A program made the position numbers and the translations under genes. 64,000 nt of DNA from Ceratothoa steindachneri (taxonomy: Eukaryota > Arthropoda > Malacostraca > Isopoda > Cymothoidae): NCBI GenBank assembly GCA_963969495.1, contig OZ018327.1:176289522-176353521 (forward strand). Direction: 5' to 3'. A model generated the notes under the pieces. That model was not told where the DNA came from. It saw only the letters and a list, made by a program, of their open reading frames with translations, and did not search any database. Shown one piece after another: positions 23,445 through 34,469 of this stretch; positions within the stretch are counted from its first letter, which is position 1; every line of letters starts with the position of its first letter.

Positions 23445-24880
23445 CCCTAGGTTCTGAAAATAATGTCATGAAGATGCGGCCGTTAATAGCAACACACTGT
23501 TGGAGTCGATCTCTGAAGTTTCGTACAGCACGTTCGCATATATTGCGGGGTATGGCGTTAACTTCTTCAATAATCCGCTCCCTTAGCTGTGGGGGGTGTG
23601 AGGGCGACGTTTAAACACCTTTTCTTTCAGGTATCTTCAAAGAAAGAAGTCACAAATGCTGAAATCAGGTGACCACGCAGGCTACCCTAAATTACCCTTC
23701 AGATTCACCAGACGTCAGGGAAACATTCGTCTCAAAACATTGACTGAATTTCGGGCTGTGTGGGCTGTAGCCCCATCCTGATGGAATCACACGTACCCCA
23801 AATCTCCTCCATTCTGGGTTTCAGAAAATTGTGCAACATTGAGACATAACATTCTGAATTCACGGTCACGGTCATTCCTTCCTTCTCAAAGAAGTACGGG
23901 CCTATCACGCCAAATTGTGATATGGAACACCAAACCGTTAGTTTAGGGGAATGTAGCGGTATTTCCTGGATAATTCAGGGCTTATTTTCAGCCAGGTAAC
24001 GAGAATTTTGCTTATTCACAGCCCCACAGAGGTGAAAATGTGCCTCGTCGCTACTGAAGAAAGTTTTTTAGGGAGCGATATGTGCAAGCATGTCTTCACA
24101 CAGACTTTGGCGGTTGACAAAGTCTGCTTGGTTCAATTTTTGAGCCATCATTATTTTGTAGGGATGAAAATTCAAATCCATATGCAGAATCCTCCTCAAA
24201 CTGCGGTCGGAAGTTCTTAAAACAACAGCATGCCTTCGATCAGAACGTCTTGGCAACTGCATGATCGCTGCTCTCACCATCTGCACATTTTCTGGTGTTC
24301 TGATGGACCTGCGTCGGCCATGTGTATCTCTTCTTAGTGTGCAATGGGAGCAGGTGCTAAGCGAGCTTCGACAGACAGAAGACTCGGTAGCTCCCAACAA
24401 CCCCCATGCTGCCTTGTAGGGCTACCTCTTTAGGTAAATGCTAGAGGAAGGATAACCTCGATAATAAAACCAGGAGTGGGGATGACTATAGGCGAGCTCC
24501 AGCAGACCGGTGTCTCGGCAACCCTCTGCAGCCGAAGATGAAGCCTGGTCGTCTTGAGTCCTCTTCTGCCACCAGGAATCTTCTCCCCTTGGTCAAGATA
24601 CGGGTCTGAAGTGAGCACGCCTTCTTACTCGTTTAAATCTAGTGCAGGTTTGATGTCCTCAGCAAACCGACCCTAACCAAGGTTGGAGACCGTCCTGAGG
24701 ACATCCGTCATCATCGACCTCGATGTACCATTCTAAGCTACCAGTTGCCTCTAACTGCCTAACCCAGGGCCTAATTGTGTTCGCCTGAGGAACGGCATCG
24801 TTGTGAGGAATATTGAACCGTCGCCGAAAATCTTTTTGCGTCGCAATAACAGATTGATTGTTCTCAAAATACGCGCGCAC
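23445..24880 (-). pseudogene. Tc1/IS630-type transposase, split by about 380 bp of foreign sequence
   Basis: On the minus strand the N-terminal HTH part reads FENNQSVIATQKDFRRRFNI and RPWVRQLEATGS (about 24,880-24,735). After a gap it resumes with RRRSIRTPENVQMVRAAI, LRRILHMDLNFHPYKIMM (about 24,335-24,140), then SSDEAHFHLCGAVNKQN (first catalytic aspartate, about 24,030), KLTVWCSISQFGVIGP and FFEKEGMTVTVNSE (about 23,870), and a C-terminal NFRDRLQQCV (about 23,500). This family is common in arthropods. Stops and frame changes are present, and the second catalytic block near 23,760 is badly damaged. Confidence 0.75.
24345..24730. other. Unidentified insert within the split transposase
   Basis: This stretch separates two parts of one transposase. 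It is GC-richer than its surroundings and contains no recognised motif. No target-site duplication or inverted ends were found by eye. Confidence 0.45.
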
Positions 24881-25026
24881 GGCAAACCCGCGATATGCTC
24901 GTCCACACCATGTTTGCTACTGAAATGGGGATGTCTACAGAGCAGAGCGAAACCACGCGCACCTCCATCCCCCCTTCTTCCCCCAGGCATTGACTCATCA
25001 AACTGCTCAATCGGTTCTGCCGCCCC

Positions 25027-25029
<3 letters not shown>

Positions 25030-25092
<63 letters not shown>
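25030..25092. repeat. (AT)n microsatellite
   Basis: Alternating AT directly adjoining the left arm of an imperfect palindrome. Confidence 0.95.
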
Positions 25093-25095
<3 letters not shown>

Positions 25096-25341
25096 TCCAA
25101 CAAATCGCAAGAAGCAGAACACGGGAAAATTTTCTTCGCAAATAATATTTCCGAATTCGCAAAAATTCCCTACAGGGGTGGCCTAAGAGGTGATTTAATT
25201 GAGATCAAAGCGGATTCTCGCTGCTTCAGTGTTCACAATTCGAATCCCACCACTGTACGGAATCTTTACGAGTTAGGAAATATTATTTCCGAAGGAAATT
25301 TTTTTCCCCCTGTTTTCTGTATCTTGCGGTTTGTTAGATTC
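25093..25341. repeat. Imperfect palindrome (arms 25,093-25,173 and 25,255-25,341) around a tRNA-like core
   Basis: The left arm GAATCCAACAAATCGCAAG... is matched on the minus strand by GAATCTAACAAACCGCAAG... from the right arm. The match continues through AAATAATATTTCC to TTCC(C/G)TAC with roughly four-fifths identity by eye. The central 81 bp form the loop and carry tRNA-like promoter boxes. (AT)n tracts lie directly on the left and about 30 bp away on the right. It could be a foldback element or two head-to-head copies of one repeat. Confidence 0.85.
25174..25254 (+). ncRNA. tRNA-derived (SINE-like) core with A-box and B-box
   Basis: TGGCCTAAGAGG (from 25,179) fits a Pol III A-box and AATTCGAATCC (from 25,237) fits a B-box apart from its first two bases. 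The 5' AGGGGTGG can pair with 3' CCACCACT at seven of eight positions, like an acceptor stem. D- and anticodon arms are not convincing, so it is a tRNA-derived sequence rather than a functional tRNA gene. Confidence 0.45.
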
Positions 25342-25370
25342 ATTTCATCATTCTTTCGCGCTCATGAAAG

Positions 25371-25373
<3 letters not shown>

Positions 25374-25417
<44 letters not shown>
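25374..25417. repeat. (AT)n microsatellite
   Basis: Alternating AT, 44 bp, between the palindrome and a hammerhead-like motif. Confidence 0.95.
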
Positions 25418-25420
<3 letters not shown>

Positions 25421-25450
25421 GAGTCGCAATTCATACCCTTCATTATTCAG

Positions 25451-25473
25451 TTGATAATGACGAAAGCCGAAAC
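25451..25473 (+). ncRNA. Hammerhead-like PLE terminal motif
   Basis: TTGATAA-TGACGAAAGCC-GAAAC: core-like TTGATAA (25,451-25,457) and GAAAC (25,469-25,473) around a very short imperfect hairpin. It lies 34 bp after an (AT)n tract, on the 5' side of the motif in this case. No PLE coding sequence is present nearby. Confidence 0.35.
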
Positions 25474-25478
25474 TGGTT

Positions 25479-26490
25479 CTGTTCATTGTGGAGCAAAATC
25501 TTGCGTTTAGCGAGGAAGGATACGATATGCAGGATCCGGTTTATTTTCCTTTATTTGATGTTTCGATATTTTTCGTTCATCTTCGGACATCGACATATCA
25601 AAATTTAAAAGTAAATGCAAACTACTTAAAGCTTCCTAACAAAAATAGGACATTGAATGGGATGAAGGATTAATATAGCAACAAAATTGAACAAAAGTAG
25701 TAAATCGTGATGTAACACAAAAACGAAACATCTCTCAGGATCTTAGAATCAGTCCACATCATAAATCAACGCCCCACTTTTAACCACGACTCCACTTTCG
25801 TTCCCCTCCGAACTCCATAAATCATCCACAATCAATACCTTTTTATCAACCCCTATCCTATACTCTCTCAATTCCCATAGGCTTATTTTTTTCGCATGTT
25901 TAAAGAAATTTGGTACATATCTGACTTGAAAATGAAAACAATATTTATATTTTCCATTTTTTTCATTTCTTGTGGTTGTCCATTTTGCTTGACTATGAGC
26001 AACAGGAAAGGAAATTTGAGAATAACAGGAAAACGGCACATATGTATATCTCTTTATTTCATATAACTTTTCCAAAGTAAATATATGGTAGATATATAAG
26101 TTGATAATGATATTCTGAGCAATATGTAAGAACATCCTTTTAATATAATGATTATATTTTATTTGATGGGGTTTTAATTCTAGTAAGCAATTCTAGATAA
26201 GTGAAGAAAACTGGCGAAAAACAAAATTTTTCCTTTTATCCTAGCTCAATTTTAATTAGATAAAAAAAATGCAGATAATATCTGGTTTAAACCGCACTAA
26301 GAAAGTTTACTGGCCAGACAAAGGACAACGGCTGCTCCTAATCAACCCTTTCATGTTTTGTCAGTGGTGAAGATGTTGCTCATTGATAAAGTTATAAGAA
26401 GTCTAACTAACCAAGGCGAGTTGCTGTTGACCATAACTTGTACCCAAAACCAATGCAATTTTCATGCACAGTATCAATCAAATACACTAG
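25479..26490. other. No recognisable feature
   Basis: AT-rich, with short unsupported frames only. Confidence 0.5.
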
Positions 26491-27680
26491 AAATAAAGCA
26501 AGATTTGACAACGATGAAACTTAAAACACTTAATATGAGCTGTCGAAGTCTTTGTTTTCTATTGCTTCTGCGCAACGACGACCACATGACGTCACCAGTT
26601 TCTTGCAAAATTCTTGTGTTATTTTGTTCCATTCTTGCTTAAATTTTGTCCATAAATCCGTCAGATTTGATTGAGCTTCTCATTGAATTAAGTTTAGGTC
26701 GTGGCTCTGAGCAGGGTACTTCATTACTTGGATATCTTTTATTCGAAACAGTATTTTACTCGCTTTTCAGTAGGTAATGTCGCGTTGTCCTGCACAAATA
26801 CGGCTGGCTGGTTCGATGATGCTCCAACTGAAGGTATAACATGTTTTTTTATACAACTCCTTCAGACGTAAACATTTCCCTTACCATGACGCTGCCTCCT
26901 TTATGCTTAGCACACCCAACTAAATTAAATTTTCTTTCATCCCTGAAATCAATTATCTGCCAATCTTCATCCCTCCAAACAACATGAGCTTCACCATATT
27001 CGAGGCTCATCTTCTAGTTCTTGTTACTGATTATTGTTTTAATTACTTGTGTATAAACTTTTTAACCAAATGCATTGAAGTGACTGGACACTAGGAAATG
27101 GCTTACTTCTTTGCTAATATTACTCTTAATTTTTGAGAAATTCCTGCTCCAGTCTCTAAGGGATGCTTCATAGTGAAACGTCTAATAGCTTTGTCTTCTT
27201 GAACAGTGGCTATGCTGGGTGGGCCGACCTTTGCTTGAGATTTATGTTTTGTTTCATTGTATAGGTTCAGAACGCGCGAAATCACTTTCCTAGACCTTCC
27301 TATCTCTCTTGAATTACAGAAAGAGGTTTCCAGAAGTCTTCAAGGAAAAATTCTCTGACGGTGGCATCTTTGCAGAGTACAAAAACAATGGCGGTTGTAC
27401 AGTTTTTACCTACTGACCCAAATGTTGCAAAATGATTTTAAAAAAAATTCTAGGATGTTCCTGAAAAAATATTTATCTTATTTTGTAAGTGTCAATATTT
27501 TATTTTGCTAGTTTATTTAATATAATTTCTTGAATACATGATTGTATCAGAAGAAATCTCTTAAAAAATATTAAATGCATACCTATATGTACCATGGAAA
27601 TTTATTTATCTACTTATCATATTTTTTAAAATATTTTAATATGAAGGAAAAATTGTTCTCTTATTTTGCTCGGTAGTGTA
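26490..27680 (-). pseudogene. Tc1-like transposase fossil with possible 5' terminal repeat
   Basis: From a possible start at 27,372 the minus strand reads MPPSENFSLKTSGNLF, then VISRVLNLYNETKHKS and IRRFTMKHPLETGAGISQKL (HTH and linker). It continues with DERKFNLVGCAKHKGG (first aspartate region), GGSVMV, FVQDNATLPTEKRVKY (second aspartate block) and a C-terminal FKQEWNKITQEFC-like segment near 26,620. These are Tc1 family blocks in correct order. CACTACCGAGCAAAATAAGA on the minus strand at about 27,678 resembles a Tc1 terminal inverted repeat; the partner end was not located. Stops and frameshifts are numerous. Confidence 0.75.
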
Positions 27681-27974
27681 TATGTTATTTCGTACGGTGA
27701 TTAGCATAACATGTTATCATTGTTATCTATTGAAATGTAACTAGTTGCAATAAAATGAAAAGTTCAAAGAATTATTTGTTTAATAAATCAGTTCTTACTT
27801 CGCTATATTTATCATTAGGACAAATTCATGCTATCATACGTATGGAAGTATTGGTGAATTTTAAAAAAATCTGTTTCATCTAATACTACATGAAAGAAAT
27901 TCGCTGTAAGTATCATGACATCTAGCATTTTGATAATATCTTCAGTATAAACACTAAGGAACCAATTTTATGGG

Positions 27975-27978
<4 letters not shown>

Positions 27979-28046
<68 letters not shown>
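27979..28046. repeat. (AT)n microsatellite
   Basis: Alternating AT, about 68 bp. Confidence 0.95.
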
Positions 28047-28047
<1 letters not shown>

Positions 28048-29510
28048 CTAAGTGCATCTGCAAGAAAGGGTTGAATTTTTCATCACTCACTCATGGCCGA
28101 TTACCTTTTTGACACAATGGTAATTCTTCATTTTCTAATATACGTGCATTTCTGTAATAGAATTCTGCCTCTGTTATTAGTGGTATCCGGCATTTAAGCA
28201 AATTTGTCTAAAGTAAGTTGTTAAAAATTATTTTTTTCAATAACAATTTGTCTAAAACACAAATATTTAATATAGCATACAAATTGTTGCCTGAAATAAA
28301 ATCCAACCAGTTTCAATCTTTTCATCAAAATTTCAAATATCAAGCACACAAATGGATTTCTAGATATCTTCAGTTATTTTTCCAATTATATTCTAAACAG
28401 TGCTTTTAATGCAAATTATACCTTAGACAAATAGTGATTAGACCAATTGACGATGAGTGAGATGATTTAGGTTGGATACGAGCTTAACTTCAGTTTCAGC
28501 ATAAATAACATCTCCGTCGTCAGAAGGAAAATGCACACGTCATCCTTATTTTTATATTCATCACTAACCAATAATTCAGTAAATTTGTGCACTGCAAGTC
28601 TAAGAAGGAAAAGGAAAAGACTAATATCATAACTCTATGAATGTAATAGAATATAAACCTTCGGTATAAGTGGCTTAAATAATTATTGATTATTTTGTGT
28701 GTGTTTTTTAAGATATGTAATACATTTTTATTTAATTATTTCCATCTTCAATTAAAATTACAAAGAGGAAAACGTTTAAAATAATTAACATACTAAAGCC
28801 CTAACTATTTGTCATAAATGCCTAAAACATAAAACTCTAACAATTATATTATATGTTTCAAATACTCCTCCCACTCATAGTTATTTGTACGTAAGCCCTT
28901 CATTTTGAATACCTATATTAATAAAAAAAAGATTGCATTGAGAAAAAAGCATTTTTTGTGCTTTCCTAATAATAAACATACCATCGTCTTGAAAATAGCA
29001 AGCATAGTTACGTTTGTATTAGCCAGGATTTAAGATTTTACTGCACATAAAGTTGGAGTAGACTGAGTGTTGACTATTAACCTATATATTAAATAGTTAT
29101 ATAAATGGTATTGGTGCATTTTCCACCTCTCTTACCTACATCTAAACTAAAACTGATTTGATATTCAAAGTAATAACGATGATAAAGGCTCCTAATTGAG
29201 TGTTCCCTGGAGGAGACTATAGAAACTGAAGAATTATTGTCGGATCTCGGGGATTGAAGGTAAGAGTCTCCTTTATATTTTTTTTACCGTCCCTTTGATA
29301 TATGTGTTTTATAAGAACTTTTAATCAGCTTCCATATAATATGTAGTATGTTTGTTTTAACATCTCTTATCAGACTATCATAGAGTTATTATGAGATCAT
29401 GCTTTACTGTTTCCGTTTTGTTTAGTTGCTTTATTTGTCCTCTATCCCATTTAAAATTGATTTATTTAGCAAGCTGTAATTCATTTTATTCCATTTTAAT
29501 TTATACTTTG
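28047..29510. other. AT-rich stretch without features
   Basis: Nothing supported on either strand in about 1.46 kb. Confidence 0.55.
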
Positions 29511-29550
29511 GGATACCTGAAGATGAATAAGAAAGCTCGAAACGTTAGAA
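29511..29550 (+). ncRNA. Hammerhead-like PLE terminal motif upstream of (AT)n
   Basis: CTGAAGA (29,517-29,523) matches the hammerhead core CUGANGA exactly and is followed 15 bases later by GAAAC (29,539-29,543). Stem II between them is weak. The motif is 90 bp before a 197-bp (AT)n tract. The PLE body is not present. Confidence 0.4.
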
Positions 29551-29630
29551 AGTAAAAGAAAATGAACTGGTTCATCTTTATCCTCATTTTTTGTTAAACT
29601 AAAGAAAAATTATGCTCTACAATGGCAACC

Positions 29631-29863
<233 letters not shown>

Positions 29864-29959
29864 GTGAACAAAGTTATATTCCGAACATATGACAGCACTG
29901 CTTAGATATGAATGCTGCGATGTTCATTTGTTTCGTCGGTAGCTTTTTAATCCTCATAT

Positions 29960-31010
29960 TTTGTATTACACTCAAGTGATCTTGTTTTTAAGTGACGATC
30001 ACGGCTTGCAAAAGAATAATACGTGATCTATCAGACTTCAAAATACGGCAATTTGTTGGAACTCGACTAGCGGGAGCGGATGGAATTGAAACAGCTGAAC
30101 TATCTAATAGGTCACGAGCAACAGTGTTCACCATCCTCGGTTATGGCAGGATACACAAAACAAAGTTATACTTCATCAGTGATGAACAACAGTGGTCTAA
30201 ATTCAAAGTTTAATGGCAGGGGTCGTCTAACATTAATAAAGCTTGTGTCCGAACAATACAAAACTACTGTTGCAAAAGTGACAGCAGAACTCAATTCTCA
30301 TCTGAACGACACTCAAAGAGAACCCTGCCCCAGAAATTTCACAAACTGAACTTTCTTGGAAGGCAGCTCTTCCATAAGCGCTGGTAACGTAAACTAAGGC
30401 CAAATTGCAAAAGAAATAGTGTCGAAATCGACCATAAAACATAGACACTTGATAACTGGAACGAGTCATCGAATCCAACGAGTCATCATTTGCATTATTT
30501 CTCACAATATTCGGATTTATGTATGAAAAACCCAAAGCAAGCCTACAATCTTGACCGCCTGCCTCTAACCGTCAAACATGGATGCGGATGCGGTATGGTT
30601 TGGGCAACTATATGCTGGTATTCAGCTTGTCACGTTATTCCCAACAAAGAACATATACATTCTCAATAACGTTACTTACTATGACTAACATACTATTTCA
30701 GACACCGACATTTTTCCTGATTATAGTACACCCGTAAAAATGGTCAAAAGAGTTTATTTTTGGTTTGAGGAACATTGGAATGTAATCTTGCCTATTCAGC
30801 ACAGTCACCTTATCTAAACTTTATTGAACGATTATGTGCAGTTTTGGAGCAGAGAGTGCGAAGTAAATTTCTACCACTGGCATCACTGAAGCGATTAAAA
30901 GACGTTTTGTTAGAAGAATAGGCGGCCAATATTCCGCTGCGATTCATACATGGGTTTTATGATTATATTCCACGAAGGATTGCAGTTGTGTTAAACAGAC
31001 TAATTTTTTT
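29960..31010 (+). pseudogene. Tc1-like transposase fossil
   Basis: The plus strand reads DLSDFKIRQFVGTRLAGADG and IETAELSNRSRATVFTIL (HTH), then RGRLTLIKLVSEQYKTTVAK and VTAELNSHLN (linker). The end, from about 30,820, reads LCAVLEQRVRSKFLPLASLK and ANIPLRFIHGFYDYIPRRI, the C-terminal blocks of this Tc1 group. The catalytic centre between 30,400 and 30,800 is strongly degraded. Terminal repeats were not identified. It is followed at once by a tRNA-like sequence. Confidence 0.75.
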
Positions 31011-31052
31011 TCGGAAAAAATGTTATTTCCTAATTGCAAAATAAATCGGGCT

Positions 31053-31142
31053 AGTGGCGATGATCGAACCAAGCACACTGACTCTCCGAACAAACTTTTG
31101 ATGTCAGTTAAAGCAAAGCCTTAGACCACTCCGCCACCTTGC
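31053..31142 (-). ncRNA. tRNA-Leu/Ser-like pseudogene or SINE head
   Basis: On the minus strand TGGCGGAGTGGTCTAAGGC matches the D-arm/A-box region of class II tRNAs, and TTGGTTCGATCATCG contains a B-box-like GGTTCGA. The span is about 86-90 nt with a long variable region, as in tRNA-Leu or tRNA-Ser. The T-stem and anticodon stem do not pair properly. A decayed tRNA-derived sequence is the best reading. Confidence 0.45.
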
Positions 31143-31181
31143 GAGGATAAAGATTCTTAAAAATAGGCAGGCTTGCGAGAC

Positions 31182-32040
31182 TTACTTTGCTAGGTCAATC
31201 GGGAGGACTATGAATTCGCAATTAATTTCCCTCTTTTTCATATTCCTTCCCATCAAAGCTCCTAAATAGTAGGATAAGGAAAATGCATATTCTTGCGATT
31301 GAGTCTTTGTTATTTTGGTTATTTTAAATTGATCTTGGAATAAATATATTTTTAAGGCATAAAGAGCCTTTGACATGCACAAAACTGGGCTCACAACTCA
31401 ACAAATCCGAAATGAGTCTCATCGTCAGGGGGCACCGCTGAGGAGAATCACGGCCAATTCTAATTCGCAATAATCATTTCTATGCTATTTCTTGGGTAAT
31501 TGTTATTGTAGAAATTTTACAATACTTACGCAGATATCTTCGGCCACATCTTATTTCCTACTATGCTATTTTTATTGTCTATGGCCAACCACTTCTTCTT
31601 AAATATTTTAAACAAAATCACATCTGGTCCAGAATTTGTACCCATTGCTACGTCAAAACTACCTCTCAAAGCTAATTCGAGGATGAGATGTCTACACGAA
31701 AGGTAGAGTAGGCACCATTCATTCGCCCGGTGGTGCTTTATTTGTATCGAAACACAATGCCTGGATTTTTCTTCTATGTCACATAATTTGACTGCTTGGT
31801 AAAAGTCTATACCTAATAAGTGTTATCTACGTGAAAAGTAATAATCATTCTAATCTATCAACTTTTACAACGTCACATAAAGCTAGACTTAACTTGCCAT
31901 CTCAGTGACACACCAAATTTTTCTTTAATTTTCGCTTGCTTCTGTTCCTCATTTTTTTCTTTGATTTTTAAAAGAAGTTTATGATGTTGCCATTAAGCGA
32001 TGAGCAGCATTTTGGTCTCTGATTTTGCATATGTCTAATG
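31182..32040 (-). pseudogene. Decayed copy of the unclassified repetitive protein family (copy 2)
   Basis: The minus strand repeats the block order seen at 1,640-2,690: AKIKEKFGVSL (about 31,930), then DGKL...VDRL (about 31,900-31,840), QALCFDTN (about 31,760), LLYLSCRHLILELALRGSFD (about 31,710-31,650), GPDVILFKIFKKKWLAIDN (about 31,640-31,580), and finally SKALYALKIYLFQDQFKITK (31,375-31,310). It retains a central part (CRH...SGPD...FKxF) that is not evident in copy 1. Stops and frame changes are present throughout, including one inside the tryptophan-DGKL block. Confidence 0.6.
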
Positions 32041-33245
32041 ATTCAGAGTGAAGAAATCTAGTGTAACTATTGTGCCCGAAGTACTTGGTTCACTTAGTCT
32101 AATTGTATCCCTTTAGCCCTGTTGTGCATCTTCACCTGGCTCATTATAATGATAGGTGTCTTCTTCAACTTCACTATCTTAAACTTTTCTCTGTTTCCTT
32201 TCTTTGCATTGCTTGTTTTTGTTCACGCGCTTAAAATTTGCGATCAATGCTAGACATAAAACTAAGTCCTTTCTTAACCTGCAATAGTAAATATTGCTTA
32301 TTCTCTTCGTTTTTGACGATGTTTGAAGCATTCTCATTGGTAACATCAAATAAATAACCTAATTCTCTAGGAATTTTGCTTGTTCATTCGTTTCAACATC
32401 TGGTTCTCTGATCAACCTCTTCTGTAAATTTTCCCATTTTGCATGCAGTAATTTAACTTTTTCAATGCAATGATCAGTTCGTTTGTGGGAATTCGTGCGT
32501 TTTCACTTAAACTTGAACTTTTTTCACAATTATGGTCAGACTTGTTTTAATGGATAATTCAATTTCACGTAAGTGGAATAAAAACCACAGTAGTCTTATT
32601 TAAAGCTAATTTCGCTCATACAAATTACGTTTGTCATGTTTCCGATAGAATGCATTCCTAATGATGATGCCAGCCAGAATAACGCGAAATAAGATTAATA
32701 GATATTCACTAAATGAAAGTGCGTACAACAAAATAATCGGGAGCGAACTTCAAAAACTGTCCAACTGGTTTGAAGACTTGAACTGAAATGACTGAGCTTA
32801 GTATGTAGTAGTAGGAAGGAAAGATTTATCGCCGTTACAGGCCCCTCTTTTCCGAGTGACAGAGGTGATGGAGAGTGGCCCCCGTTCCATCTTTCATCTA
32901 ACTCCTTCTCCTTCTCCAAAGGGTCTAGGACGATCTAGATTGGAAAGTGTCAGTGGGACCCAATGAAGGTAGAGGTGAGTACTCGGAGAAGAAAAAAAAT
33001 TAAGAGAGTAAGAGAATCGAAGTTCATCTATCTTGACTTTCTTCATATAGCGGATAGATTTGATAGAATAGAACAACTTAATTGTGCGAAACTAATAATT
33101 TTATCGTAGATTACCATCCACGCATCGCTCTACCCTCGATTCCTTACATCTCTTTTAGTTATTTACTAATCTAATGTTTCATTTTGTTTTAATAAAGTTT
33201 ATATTATAATTGGAAGGTAAAATATGAAAAGTAGAACCCAAGCAA
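32041..33245. other. Mostly unassigned; possible tiny LINE RT fragment
   Basis: The plus-strand frame at about 32,710-32,785 reads NKIIGSELQKLSNWFEDLN, resembling the segment after the catalytic box of LINE RTs. It is too short to call a feature of its own. The rest shows nothing recognisable. Confidence 0.35.
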
Positions 33246-33249
33246 ATTT

Positions 33250-34460
33250 TATTAATAAATACAGTCAATTGATTGCCACAATCAATATTTACAATGATGT
33301 CCCTTGTTTTCAAGAGGGTTTCAAATCATTTGGGCATGCTAGAAACAAAATGTGCGATGATATCTGGGCTTATAGTGCTCCATTTTTTGTTTTATAAGCG
33401 CCCGAACTTGCACACATTTGGATGATTTTTGTTTATCAACGAACAGCTTGATTATAGCCCACAATTTCTCTATTTGATTCAAATCTGGCGAATTTGATGT
33501 TATTTTCAGCTAAGAACTTTGTTTTTGCTCTGTGAGAAGGTACTTCATCATCCTTAAACATACAGTTATCATCCCACTATTGATCCTGAACTGTTGGTAA
33601 AAGATGCTGATGAAGCACATTTTGGTACAATTTGGAGTTCATGGTAGTGTTCTTGTGCAAAATTGCTATTGCTCCAAGCACGATACAAGGCAAGACTCGT
33701 GAAAGCGCTCTCTCTTTCTCCTCGTAAAGACGACACTTTCAGAAGCTCCAAAAAAGCAGAAGCGAGCTTCATTGGAGAATATCAGTATGCCGTAGTTTCA
33801 ACAGTCCACTCTTTTATTTCTACAAATGTATAGCTTATCCGTAAGGTTATTCTTGGTGAGATAAGGCTTCTTCTAAGCCCTTTTCGATTTGAGCTATTTG
33901 TATAAAAGCTTCCGCCTCACTGAAAGAGGATCACTGGTTTTTGAGACAGATTATTATATACTGTAGCATTTAATTTATGTGTAAAAGAATGGGAGGACAG
34001 ATTCCAGTGTTTCAAAACATGGCCCAACCATAACGCTTCCACCTTCAAATTTTGCGTATATTTGGTGTATGTGAGATTCTATCTTTAACGTGTATGGTAC
34101 CTTACATGCTGCTCCAATCCAATGCGAGCAAATGATTTTTTTCCTCACTGAAAAACACTTTCCTCCTTTTCAACGCTACACAGGATATGCGTGGTTTGAG
34201 AGACAGATTCACATTCATGTTCTTGGCAACTTGACGTGAAATGCAGATTACTCTCGCATTTCTCTCCTTCACCCATTTCATCGTGCAATCTGTCATGGAA
34301 GTCGAGTTTTTTCAAGATGATCCGTTTTACTCGTTGACTTGCAGGAACAGGTATCTTCATATAGCTTTATTACGCGTGAAATCACACTTTTGATCGAATA
34401 CTATTACTAGAAATGTTGAACACTGCCATTACTTCACTCGCACATTGTGCAACCTGCTTT
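33250..34460 (-). pseudogene. Tc1-like transposase fossil
   Basis: On the minus strand the N-terminal region around 34,300-34,110 reads RLHDEMGEGEKCES and NMNVNLSLKPRISCVALKRR (HTH and linker). The central part is weak. The C-terminal part reads MFKDDEVPSHRAKTKFLAEN (about 33,560-33,500; second catalytic aspartate) and NIKFARFESNREIVGYNQAV (about 33,500-33,440). The order and spacing fit DD34E Tc1 transposases. The sequence after the last block lacks the usual S-P-D-x-N-P motif. Several frames are involved, so it is inactive. Confidence 0.65.
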
Positions 34461-34469
34461 CTGTAGGTT

